DNA from: an uncultured Simplicispira sp. | GTDB taxonomy: Bacteria; Pseudomonadota; Gammaproteobacteria; Burkholderiales; Burkholderiaceae_C | DNA: 7,082 nucleotides | Reading direction: 5' to 3' | Assembly (NCBI GenBank): GCA_903882725.1 | Contig: CAIRYF010000125.1 | Coordinates: 1 to 7,082, forward strand | Shown here: positions 1 through 6,244 of the stretch, in pieces | Layout of the letters: the number at the start of each line of letters is the position of its first letter | Position numbering within the stretch: the stretch's first letter is position 1 | Translations under genes and position numbers: made by a program | The notes under the pieces: generated by a model | Seen by the model: the letters and a program-made list of their open reading frames with translations, nothing else | Databases searched by the model: none | What the model was told of the DNA's origin: nothing

Positions 1-200
1 AAACTGCCCTGGTGAATCTGACATCAAACAATCCTGCAAATGTGGTGGCCCAGCAGCTTAGTCCCTGCCCGCCAGACTATGCAAAATGACAGCCATCTGG
101 TTTTCAGGAACCCCGCCCACCATGCAACAGAAACTCCAAGCTCTGCTCTAACAACTCAACTTAGGACTGGTAGAGCTTGAAGGTGCTGGCCCAGCTTGCC
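1..200. other. Left-edge stretch without a recognisable gene
   Basis: No convincing gene is seen here. Two plus-strand frames are open from the window edge, ending at a TAG at 59-61 and a TGA at 87-89. Either could be the last 19-28 codons of an upstream gene, but neither tail is recognisable. The one structural feature is an inverted repeat with 11-base arms (134-144 and 172-182, 10 of 11 matching) and a 27-base loop. It lacks a T-run on either side, so it is not a typical intrinsic terminator. It lies just downstream of the DUF3309 gene and could still act as an RNA 3'-end structure for it. Confidence 0.4.
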
Positions 201-359
201 CTAGATTCGCCCCATCAGCAGCAGTACCACCAAGATCAGCACCACCAGCCCGATGCCGCCGCTGGGGCCATAGCCCCAAGACCGGCTGTGGCCCCAACTG
301 GGCAGGGCACCGATCAGAATCAGGATCAGGACGATTAAAAGTATCAAAGACAGGGACAT
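201..359 (-). CDS. DUF3309 family small membrane protein
   Basis: A 52-residue protein of unknown function. Residues 4-18 form a Leu/Ile-rich membrane segment. Residues 19-35 form a short linker containing LPSWGHSRSWGYGPSGG, and residues 36-49 form a second Leu/Val-rich segment. The Trp/His/Ser/Trp-Gly-Tyr-Gly-Pro-Ser-Gly linker between two short hydrophobic runs is the signature of DUF3309, a family of roughly 50-residue proteins common in proteobacteria, so the gene is full length. The ATG is well supported by an AAGGAG ribosome site 8 bases upstream. It lies 71 bases downstream of the stress-like gene on the same strand, so the two may be co-transcribed. A hairpin lies in the gap (409-425, 5-bp stem) but has no T-run. 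An inner-membrane location and a role in envelope stress are inferences. Confidence 0.85.
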   Translation of the reverse strand: MSLSLILLIVLILILIGALPSWGHSRSWGYGPSGGIGLVVLILVVLLLMGRI

Positions 360-367
360 TGCAATTT

Positions 368-373
368 CTCCTT
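368..373 (-). promoter_or_regulatory. Shine-Dalgarno site of the DUF3309 gene
   Basis: AAGGAG on the minus strand lies 8 bases before the ATG at 359. It fixes the start of this very short gene. It is also the only textbook ribosome site I find upstream of any gene in the window. Confidence 0.85.
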
Positions 374-430
374 AAGGGGATGCACAAAGGGGCGCAGGCT
401 GCCTGAGCGGCCCAAGCAAAGGGCCGGGCT

Positions 431-991
431 TTAGCTGTAGATGTGGCGGCCGCCGACGGTTTGCCATTCGTTGGCAAAGTAGACGGCGTCTTCAGGGCTT
501 CTGGCGCGCAGGCCCATCAGGATGCCGCCTTGTTTGATGCCTTCTTCGTAGTCTTTGACGCGCTCTTGCGGAATGCTCCAGCCAATCAGTGCGCCAATCA
601 GGCCGCCACTGGCTGCGCCGGCGCCGGCTCCGGCCACGGCGGCTGCCAGCGGGCCGGCAATCACCAAGCCCAAGCCGGGCAGTGCCAAGGTGGTGCCTAT
701 GGCCGCTACTGCTGCGGCGATGGCGCCGATGGTGCCGCCAATTGCGCCGCCAATGCCGGCGCCTTCAGCCGCTTTGCTGCCCAGCTCGGTTTCGATGATG
801 GTGGCATCGTGCGAAAAATGTACTTTGCGGGTTTCGTCCGACATCAACAAATTGACGTCGTCGCGGGTGTAGCCACGGTCGTGGGCGCGTTGGTACGCCG
901 CTTCGGCACTCCTGCGGTCTGGAAAAAGACCGGTCACCAAGCTGCCCGATGGGGTGATAGTGGTGCTGGTGTTGATGGCTTGGGTGTTCAT
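431..991 (-). CDS. General-stress-protein-17M-like protein with glycine-zipper segment
   Basis: A 186-residue protein in three parts. Residues 18-57 (VTGLFPDRRSAEAAYQRAHD onward to the DETRK stretch) resemble the small ferredoxin-like domain of general stress protein 17M/YflT. Residues 74-138 are almost only Gly, Ala, Ile and Leu, with GxxxG-type spacing (GGAIGGTIGAI, then AGAGAGAASGGLIGALIG), a glycine zipper that probably inserts into or packs on a membrane. Residues 142-186 (RVKDYEEGIKQGGILMGLRA onward) form a soluble tail resembling the second half of such a domain. Proteins of this build are usually annotated as hypothetical or stress-induced, and no enzyme motif is visible. The ATG at 991 has only a weak GAAAG-like ribosome site, which lies inside a small palindrome (993-1006). 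The gene probably heads a two-gene unit with the DUF3309 gene. The family call is by pattern and moderately sure; the role is not known. Confidence 0.72.
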   Translation of the reverse strand: MNTQAINTSTTITPSGSLVTGLFPDRRSAEAAYQRAHDRGYTRDDVNLLMSDETRKVHFSHDATIIETELGSKAAEGAGIGGAIGGTIGAIAAAVAAIGTTLALPGLGLVIAGPLAAAVAGAGAGAASGGLIGALIGWSIPQERVKDYEEGIKQGGILMGLRARSPEDAVYFANEWQTVGGRHIYS

Positions 992-1205
992 AACTTGCTT
1001 TCAAGTGAAGAAAAAAAGGGTTGAGACGAAGGGGGTAAAACAAAGCGGCCTGTGCCGACTGCCTTGTTGGCCAGTGTGTGATGGCGGCTGCGGCGCTGGC
1101 GTCACCAAAGGGCTGACTCGCTTGTAGGAGAGCGGCCCGCAGCGAGGAGGGGCAATATTGGGGTATTGGGGTCAGCGCCACATTCACGGCCCCACAGCGC
1201 CGCGC
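992..1205. other. Upstream region of the stress-like gene, with minor repeats
   Basis: No gene is seen. Right before the ATG is a perfect 5-4-5 palindrome, ACTTG-CTTT-CAAGT (993-1006). A REP-like segment lies at 1117-1146. It has 6-bp arms, CTCGCT and AGCGAG, around a GTAGGAG head and a GC-rich core, and it shares the 9-mer GCTTGTAGG (1120-1128) with the clear REP-like palindrome at 1295-1303. At 1156-1171 the 8-mer TATTGGGG is repeated twice in tandem. The promoter of the stress-like gene must lie here or further upstream, but I could not pick a convincing -35/-10 pair. Confidence 0.4.
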
Positions 1206-1255
1206 AGCCCATAAAAAAACCGGGATACCCCGCAAGGTACCCCGGTTTTTGGGCT
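1206..1255. terminator. Strong bidirectional intrinsic terminator
   Basis: The arms AACCGGGaTACC (1218-1229) and GGTACcCCGGTT (1236-1247) pair with one mismatch around a 6-base loop. A-tracts and T-tracts flank the stem, with seven A at 1213-1219 and five T at 1246-1250. An outer AGCCC (1206-1210) and GGGCT (1251-1255) can extend the stem. Read on the minus strand, the stem is followed by seven U, so it should end transcripts of the efflux operon, whose last stop codon is at 1425. It can also act on the plus strand. It insulates the stress-like gene downstream from operon read-through. Confidence 0.9.
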
Positions 1256-1267
1256 ACAGACCGCGTG

Positions 1268-1386
1268 CAGACTGCGGTTGTAGCTATGGTTTTAGCTTGT
1301 AGGTTGGGTTGCACCAGCAACCCAACATTGCCCGCGCAGTCCATCGACGATGGTTCATCAAAAACCATAGCTGCAACCGCAGACTG
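1268..1386. repeat. Nested inverted-repeat element (26-bp outer arms)
   Basis: The outer arms are 1268-1293 and 1361-1386 and match at 24 of 26 positions; the left arm begins CAGACTGCGGTTGTAGC. Between them lie two further palindromes: a perfect 10-bp stem with a 4-base loop (1303-1312 with 1317-1326), and CCATCG-A-CGATGG (1341-1353). As RNA or cruciform DNA this would fold as a long stem carrying two side hairpins, a three-way junction. The 6-mer GGGCTA occurs in the same orientation outside both arms (1251-1256 and 1392-1397). This may be a chance match or the trace of a target duplication. The element sits between the emrB stop and the intrinsic terminator, so it would be the 3' untranslated region of the efflux mRNA. 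Confidence 0.8.
1299..1326 (+). repeat. REP-like palindrome with GTAG head
   Basis: The tetranucleotide GTAG (1299-1302) is followed at once by GTTGGGTTGC, the loop ACCA, and GCAACCCAAC. A GTAG or GGAG head next to an imperfect or perfect palindrome is the hallmark of REP sequences mobilised by RAYT (IS200-like Y1) transposases. GTTGGGTT…AACCCAAC palindromes are widespread intergenic repeats in proteobacteria. That it belongs to a repeated family in this genome is inference, because only this copy and a much weaker relative at 1117-1146 are in view. Confidence 0.65.
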
Positions 1387-1424
1387 TGCAAGGGCTAGAG
1401 GCTATTTTGGCTATTAATTGACGT

Positions 1425-3011
1425 TCAGTGCGCGCCAGCGGCATCTGCGCTGGCGGCTGCGCCGGCGGGGCGCTGGGTGAACCAAATCAGGCCGATCAGC
1501 AGCAAAAACAAATACGACGATCCGAGAAAAATGTCGTCTACCGCGCGGGTGTAGGCCTGTTGATCAATCAGGCGGTTGACTTGCACCAGCGCCTGCTCCA
1601 TCGACAAGCCAGCGCTGGTCAGGCCGTTGAGCGTTTGCGCAAACACGCCTTGGCCTTGCACCAAGGCTTCGCTCAGGTGGGCGTGGTGCAGGGCGGCGCG
1701 GCTTTCCCACAGGGTGGTGGAGATGGACACGCCCATGGCACCTGCCGTGATGCGGGTGAAGTTGCTCAGGCCCGCCGCTGCCGGGATTTGGTGCGGTGCC
1801 AAGCCCGACAGGGTGATGGTGGTCAGTGGAATGAAAAAGAAAGCCATGGCCGCGCCTTGGATCAGCGTCGGAATCAGCACGGTGGTGAAGTCGGTCTCGG
1901 TGGTGAACTGTGAGCGCATCCACAGCACCAGCGCAAACACGATAAAGGCACCAGTGGCCATGCGGCGCGGATCCCATTGGCCCACTTTGCGTCCGACGAT
2001 AGGCGTCAGCAAGATGGCAAACAGCCCCACCGGTGCCAGCGCCATACCGGCCGAGGTGGCGGTGTAGCCCATCCACTGCTGTAGCCACAGCGGCAGCAGC
2101 ACCACGTTGCCAAAAAACAGGGCATAGGCAATCGACAGCGACAGCGCGCCAAAGGCAAAGTTGCGCCGCTTGAACAGGCGCAAATCGACCACCGGGTGCT
2201 TGTCGGTCAGCTCCCAAACGACAAACACCGCCAGCGCCACGACGGCAACCACCGCCAGGGCGATGATTTCTGTCGAGGCAAACCAGTCCAGCTCTTTGCC
2301 CTTGTCCAGCATCAGCTGCAGCGCGCCCACCCACAGCACCAGCAGCGTCAGGCCGATGGTGTCGATGGGCAGTTTGCGCGTTGGGGTTTCGCGTTTTTGG
2401 TAGATGGCCCAGGTAAAAGCGGCCGCCAGCAGGCCAATGGGCACATTGATATAAAAAATCCACGGCCAGGAGACGTTGTCCGTGATCCAGCCGCCCAGCA
2501 GCGGCCCGACCACCGGGGCGACCAGCGTGGTGATGCCCCACAGCGCCAGCGCAGTGCCTGCCAGCGCGCGCGGGTAACTTGACAGCAGCAGAGTTTGCGA
2601 CAGCGGAATCATCGGCCCGGCCACCAAGCCTTGCAGCACGCGAAAAAACACCAGCATTTCCAGCGACGTCGCAAAGCCGCACAGCCACGAGGTGATGACA
2701 AACAGCAGCACGCTCATGCTGAACAGGCGCACCGCGCCAAAGCGCTGCGTCAGCCAGCCAGTCAGCGGCACGGAGATGGCGTTGGCCACGCCAAAGCTGG
2801 TGATCACCCAAGTGCCTTGGCCGGGGCTGACGCCCAAGTCACCGGCAATGGCGGGCAGTGAGACGTTGGCAATCGACGAGTCGAGCACGTTCATAAACGT
2901 CGCCAGCGACAGCGCTACTGTGCCCAGCAGCAGCGTGCTGCCGCTGAGTGGCTCGGGCGCATAGGGCGCGGCGGCAGGTGCAGCAGGCGCAGCAGAAGTA
3001 GCAGCAGTCAT
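1425..3011 (-). CDS. emrB: EmrB-like DHA2 family MFS multidrug efflux pump
   Basis: A 528-residue inner-membrane drug/proton antiporter of the 14-helix DHA2 family, the pump of a tripartite efflux system. Visible marks are the family's helix-1 motif LDSSIANVSLPAIAGDLG (residues 43-60), motif A in the first loop, GWLTQRFGAVRLF (85-97), the motif B arginine in FFRVLQGLVAG (122-132, Arg124), and motif C GPLLGGWITDN (169-179) followed by SWPWIFYINVP. The length is normal for EmrB. The first 21 residues are an unusual Ala/Pro-rich cytosolic extension encoded by GCA-type repeats, and the tail is again Ala-rich. The ATG follows the emrA stop by 19 bases and no Shine-Dalgarno is visible, so translation may depend on coupling. 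Substrates cannot be read from the sequence; hydrophobic drugs, uncouplers or fatty acids are typical of relatives such as EmrB and FarB. Confidence 0.94.
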   Translation of the reverse strand: MTAATSAAPAAPAAAPYAPEPLSGSTLLLGTVALSLATFMNVLDSSIANVSLPAIAGDLGVSPGQGTWVITSFGVANAISVPLTGWLTQRFGAVRLFSMSVLLFVITSWLCGFATSLEMLVFFRVLQGLVAGPMIPLSQTLLLSSYPRALAGTALALWGITTLVAPVVGPLLGGWITDNVSWPWIFYINVPIGLLAAAFTWAIYQKRETPTRKLPIDTIGLTLLVLWVGALQLMLDKGKELDWFASTEIIALAVVAVVALAVFVVWELTDKHPVVDLRLFKRRNFAFGALSLSIAYALFFGNVVLLPLWLQQWMGYTATSAGMALAPVGLFAILLTPIVGRKVGQWDPRRMATGAFIVFALVLWMRSQFTTETDFTTVLIPTLIQGAAMAFFFIPLTTITLSGLAPHQIPAAAGLSNFTRITAGAMGVSISTTLWESRAALHHAHLSEALVQGQGVFAQTLNGLTSAGLSMEQALVQVNRLIDQQAYTRAVDDIFLGSSYLFLLLIGLIWFTQRPAGAAASADAAGAH

Positions 3012-3030
3012 AACGGGCCCAGCGTTAGCG

Positions 3031-4242
3031 TTAACGTTGGGCGGCTTTGCGGCCTAAGTTGGCGGCAATGATGCTGCGCACTTGGTCGTCGGCGGCGCGC
3101 AATGGCGCATCAAATACCTCAGTGGCTTGGGGCGGCGTGGTGCGCGGCGTGTCGGCCAGCCGCTTGCCGTCTTGCTGGCGGATATCGACCGATACGTTCA
3201 TCGACAGGCCCACGCGCAGCGGGTGCTGGGCCACTTGGGCCGGGTCGAGGGCGATGCGCACCGGCACCCGTTGGACGATTTTGATCCAGTTGCCCGTGGC
3301 GTTTTGTGCGGGCAGCAGGGCAAAGGCTGCGCCGGTGCCAGCGCCCAAGCCGGTGACGGTGCCGTTGAACAGCACTTTGCTGCCATATACATCGGCCTGT
3401 AGCGTGGCGCTTTGGCCAATGCGCAGCTTGTTGAGCTGGCTTTCTTTGAAGTTGGCATCCACCCACAGATCGTTCAGGGCCACCAGCGTCATCAGTGGCG
3501 CGCCTGCGGCCACGCGCTGGCCCAGTTGCACGCCGCGTTTGGCAATGGTGCCGTCCAGCGGCGCTTTCAGTTGCGTGCGCTCCAGCGCCAACCAAGCCTC
3601 GCGCACGCGGGCGGCGGCGCGCTGCACGTTGGGGTGATCTTCGGGCGCGGTGCCATCGGTTTGGGTTTGGCTGGCTACCAATTGCTCTTGCGCAGCGCGC
3701 AGCGCCGCTTGGGCGGCGGCGGCGGCGCTTTTGGCACCAGTCCATTGCGCTGTCGCGTGCTGAAATTCTTCTTTGCCGACAGCGCCGCTGGCCAGCAGCG
3801 GGCTGCGCCGGTTGACGTCGTCTTGGGCGCGGCTGGCTTCGGCTTGGGCGCGGGCCAAGTCGGCTTGGCGCAGGCTGACTTGGGCTTGCAGTGGGGCGTT
3901 GTTGGCAAACAGCGTGCGCACTTCGCGCACGGTTTGTGCCAGTTGCGCTTGTGCTTGATCAAGGGCCACGCGGGCGTCGGCAGAGTCCAGTGTGACCAGC
4001 ACTTGGCCAGCGCGAACAAAGTCGGTGTCGTTGGCACCAATCGCCACCACTGTGCCGCCCACCTGTGGCGTGATTTGCACCACGTTGCCTGCGGCATAGG
4101 CGTTGTCGGTGGTTTCAAAGTAGCGGGCGTTGCTCCAATGCCAACCGCCCCAGGCCAGTCCGCCCAAGACAGTCAGTGCGACTATCAGCATCAGGCCGCG
4201 TCGGCGGGCGGTGTTGTGTTCGTGTGCATTCAGTGCGCTCAT
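3031..4242 (-). CDS. emrA: EmrA-like HlyD family membrane fusion protein
   Basis: A 403-residue periplasmic adaptor linking the MFS pump to the outer-membrane channel. A short cytosolic head with RRR (residues 13-15) precedes one membrane anchor at about 16-36. Then come the conserved ETTDNAYAAGNVVQITPQVG segment (43-62), the first half of the lipoyl-like domain, and an Ala/Gln-rich coiled-coil hairpin at about 88-220. The second lipoyl half follows (LKAPLDGTIAKRGVQLGQRV, 225-244), then the beta-barrel part with LWVDANFKESQL (259-270). The late motif GNWIKIVQRVPVRI (317-330) is typical of EmrA/VceA adaptors. The start overlaps the stop of the OMF gene in an ATGA, and no ribosome site is seen, so re-initiation is likely. 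A (GGC)5 run at 3712-3726 encodes part of an alanine tract (about 173-177). The length is normal and the reading frame intact. Confidence 0.94.
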   Translation of the reverse strand: MSALNAHEHNTARRRGLMLIVALTVLGGLAWGGWHWSNARYFETTDNAYAAGNVVQITPQVGGTVVAIGANDTDFVRAGQVLVTLDSADARVALDQAQAQLAQTVREVRTLFANNAPLQAQVSLRQADLARAQAEASRAQDDVNRRSPLLASGAVGKEEFQHATAQWTGAKSAAAAAQAALRAAQEQLVASQTQTDGTAPEDHPNVQRAAARVREAWLALERTQLKAPLDGTIAKRGVQLGQRVAAGAPLMTLVALNDLWVDANFKESQLNKLRIGQSATLQADVYGSKVLFNGTVTGLGAGTGAAFALLPAQNATGNWIKIVQRVPVRIALDPAQVAQHPLRVGLSMNVSVDIRQQDGKRLADTPRTTPPQATEVFDAPLRAADDQVRSIIAANLGRKAAQR

Positions 4243-5699
4243 GAGAAAAAATCTTTCGCGGGAGATATATCGGTCAGTTCGGTGTCGTTGTGCCAGCCGC
4301 CGCCCAGTGCTTGCATCAGCAGCACGCGGGTGTCGAGTTGGCGTGCGCGCAGGTCAATGCCCAAGCGGCGTTGGGCCAGCAGCGGGCTTTCGGTGCTCAA
4401 CACCAGCAGGTAGTTGCCCAGCCCGGCATGAAAGCGCTGCGCAGCAAAGTCATAAGCAGTGGCTGCTTTGGCGGCGGCTTGTGCTTGCAGCGTTTGCTGG
4501 CGCGTCAGTGATTGCACCGATCCAATGGCGTCGCCGGCTTCTTTGACGGCGCTTAATACGGCGGCGTTGTATTGCGCAATGGCGGCATCCAGTTCAGCTT
4601 GGCGCACTCCCAGTTGGGCGCGCAGGCGCGTGCCGTCAAACAGCGGCAGCGTCAGCGCGGGGGCTACGCCCATTTGGCGCGAGCTGGCGCGCAGCAGTTG
4701 GTCCAGGCCAATGGCGTTGAGGCCGACAAAGGCGCTCAGGTTGATGTCTGGATAAAACGCCGTGCGCGCTACGGCTGCGTCTTGTGTGGCGGCTTCGACG
4801 CGCCAGCGCGCAGCCACCACGTCAGCGCGGCGTCCCAGCAGGTCGGCACCCAGCACAGTGGGGATGTCGCCCAGCGCTAGTTCGTCTAGCTGCGGCGCTA
4901 GCGTGGCTTGGGCCGCTGGCGCTTGGCCGCACAGCGCAGCTACTTGGCGCCGGGCCAGGGTGATTTGCTCGTCCAGTGCCTCGATTTGTCCCTGTGCATC
5001 GGGCAGGGCGGCTTGGGCTTGGGTCAGTTCGACTTGGCTGTCTAAACCGGCTTGGGTGCGCTCTTGCGTCAGTTGTAGCAGGGCGTTGCGCTGCGCCAAG
5101 TGCTGCTGGGCCACGCTGCGCTGGGCCAACAGGCGCGCCAGTGCGATGTAGCTGCGGCTGACTTGGGTGGCCAGCGCACTGCGGGCAGCGGCGCTGTCGG
5201 CCTGCGCGGCGCGGGCTTGGCCTAAAGCGGCTTGCAACTCGGCGCGGTGGCGGTCAAAAAAATCAGGCGACCAGCGCAGTCCCGCTTGCAAATTGGCGCT
5301 GTCCCAGGTGCTGCCGGCAATCGGTGCCGGTGTCATGCCGTTGGCGCTGTAGCGCTGGCGCGCGGCATCGGCCTGCAGCGTGGCGTGCGCTTGGTTGGCG
5401 CTGCTGCTGAGGTCGGCCAATGCCAAGGCGCGCGTCTGCCTTGCCTGTAGCACGGCCAAGCTGGGGTTGCCTTGCAGGGCGTGCTCTACCAAGGCGTTCA
5501 GGGTGGTGTCGCCCAGTGCAGTCCACCACTGCGCGGCTATCGGCATCGAGGGGCTGGCGCTCAAACCCAAGTCGGCGGCGTGGGTGGATGCCAGCGGGGT
5601 GTGTGCCGCGCCTTGCGAGGCGCAACCGCTGACCAAGGCACCGGCACACAGCAGGGCGCACAGTGCGCCGCTGCGCGTTAAAAAAGAAGGAGGTGTCAT
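4239..5699 (-). CDS. NodT/OprM-type outer membrane efflux lipoprotein
   Basis: A 486-residue outer-membrane factor that forms the exit duct of the efflux complex. Residues 1-25 are a lipoprotein signal peptide with lipobox VSG-C. Cys26 is the lipidation site, followed by Ala, not Asp, which fits sorting to the outer membrane. Two OEP repeats follow, at about 60-255 and 280-465. Family marks are LLGRRADVVAARWRVEAA (287-304), ARTAFYPDINLSAFVGL (311-327), LTLPLFDGTRLRAQL (349-363) and the closing LMQALGGGW (461-469). The length is typical. Having the OMF inside the operon resembles emrRCAB of Stenotrophomonas (there EmrC) and differs from Escherichia coli emrAB, which borrows TolC. The ATG lies 24 bases after the marR stop. 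The leader is U/C-rich with a 10-base tandem repeat (5706-5724) in place of a Shine-Dalgarno. The last four bases overlap emrA. Confidence 0.93.
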   Translation of the reverse strand: MTPPSFLTRSGALCALLCAGALVSGCASQGAAHTPLASTHAADLGLSASPSMPIAAQWWTALGDTTLNALVEHALQGNPSLAVLQARQTRALALADLSSSANQAHATLQADAARQRYSANGMTPAPIAGSTWDSANLQAGLRWSPDFFDRHRAELQAALGQARAAQADSAAARSALATQVSRSYIALARLLAQRSVAQQHLAQRNALLQLTQERTQAGLDSQVELTQAQAALPDAQGQIEALDEQITLARRQVAALCGQAPAAQATLAPQLDELALGDIPTVLGADLLGRRADVVAARWRVEAATQDAAVARTAFYPDINLSAFVGLNAIGLDQLLRASSRQMGVAPALTLPLFDGTRLRAQLGVRQAELDAAIAQYNAAVLSAVKEAGDAIGSVQSLTRQQTLQAQAAAKAATAYDFAAQRFHAGLGNYLLVLSTESPLLAQRRLGIDLRARQLDTRVLLMQALGGGWHNDTELTDISPAKDFFS

Positions 5700-5723
5700 G
5701 GGGGAGAAAAACTTGGAAAAACT

Positions 5724-6236
5724 TTAGCTGGCCGCTTTGCCGCTGGCGTGGCGCAGCGCCTCGCCATTGGTCACCATGCGCTGCAATAAATGCAGCATTT
5801 GCTGCCATTCGGCGGGCTTGAAGTCGCTTAGGTGGCCGTTGAGCACCTCGGCCAAGACGCCCGGCACCTTGGCGGCGACAGCGCGGCCCTCATCGGTCAG
5901 CGCCAGATGCACCACACGGCGGTCGGCGGTAGAGCGCTCGCGCTGCACCAAGCCTTTGGCTTCTAGCCGGTCCAGTGCGCGGGTGATAGCACCGGGGTCA
6001 ATCTCTAATTCGCGCGAGAGAGCGGCCACGGTGTTGCAGTTGCCGCACAGCAGTTTGTACAGCGGCAAATACTGCACATAGGTGACATCGTGCGGCGCTA
6101 GCTGGGTGTCGGCCTGCGACAGGATGGAGCTGAGTACCTTGCGCATCAAATAGCCCACGCTTTGGTCGGGCGTGTACTGGCCGGGGGTGTAAAAGGCCCC
6201 TGTCTGGGGGGCGTCTTCGGGCAAAGGTTTGATCAT
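5724..6236 (-). CDS. MarR family transcriptional regulator of the efflux operon
   Basis: A 170-residue winged-helix regulator, probably a dimer that represses its own operon and releases DNA on binding a toxic ligand. The helix-turn-helix lies at about 69-95 (TVAALSRELEIDPGAITRAL, then DRLEAKGLV). The wing follows with ERSTADRRVVHLALTDEG (100-117), including the Asp105/Arg107 pair typical of MarR wings. The flanking helices at about 25-62 and 125-162 would form the dimer interface. It is first in the operon and divergent from smc, as expected for an EmrR/MprA-like local regulator. Odd points are a CGNC pair (Cys64 and Cys67) just before the recognition domain, and an ATG with only CACCCC before it. 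The promoter called here would leave almost no leader. Repression of the operon is inferred from the position and family; activation cannot be excluded. Confidence 0.92.
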   Translation of the reverse strand: MIKPLPEDAPQTGAFYTPGQYTPDQSVGYLMRKVLSSILSQADTQLAPHDVTYVQYLPLYKLLCGNCNTVAALSRELEIDPGAITRALDRLEAKGLVQRERSTADRRVVHLALTDEGRAVAAKVPGVLAEVLNGHLSDFKPAEWQQMLHLLQRMVTNGEALRHASGKAAS

Positions 6237-6244
6237 GGGGTGCT

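Noticed and set aside
409..425. Hairpin GGCCC…GGGCC after the stress-like gene as a terminator
   Set aside because: The stem is only 5 bp and no T-run follows it on either strand. It may be a weak structure between co-transcribed genes.
148..477. Minus-strand open frame of 109 codons spanning the DUF3309 gene
   Set aside because: It is out of frame with both DUF3309 and the stress-like gene, and it has a low-complexity product. The DUF3309 frame has a clear ribosome site and family signature.
443..1024. Plus-strand open frame of 193 codons antisense to the stress-like gene
   Set aside because: It mirrors the real gene on the other strand. The product is a low-complexity Gly/Ala/Cys string with no family features, and it has no ribosome site. 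The minus-strand protein has recognisable domains.
1156..1171. Tandem 8-mer TATTGGGG twice as an iteron or operator
   Set aside because: Only two units, no replication gene nearby, and no link to a promoter could be shown.
1102..1417. Open frames of 83-88 codons on both strands through the terminator and nested repeat
   Set aside because: They run through non-coding palindromes and an intrinsic terminator. No ribosome site or protein family is visible.
1564..2811. Minus-strand open frame of 415 codons within emrB
   Set aside because: It is a shifted frame of emrB with a His/Arg/Gly-rich product. The true frame contains all DHA2 motifs.
3712..3726. (GGC)5 run inside emrA as a phase-variable repeat
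   Set aside because: Loss or gain of a unit changes only the number of alanines and keeps the frame. Such runs are expected in GC-rich coiled-coil coding DNA.
3412..4413. Plus-strand open frame of 333 codons
   Set aside because: It lies antisense to most of emrA and the end of the OMF gene. High GC content keeps stop codons rare in this frame, and the product resembles no protein family.
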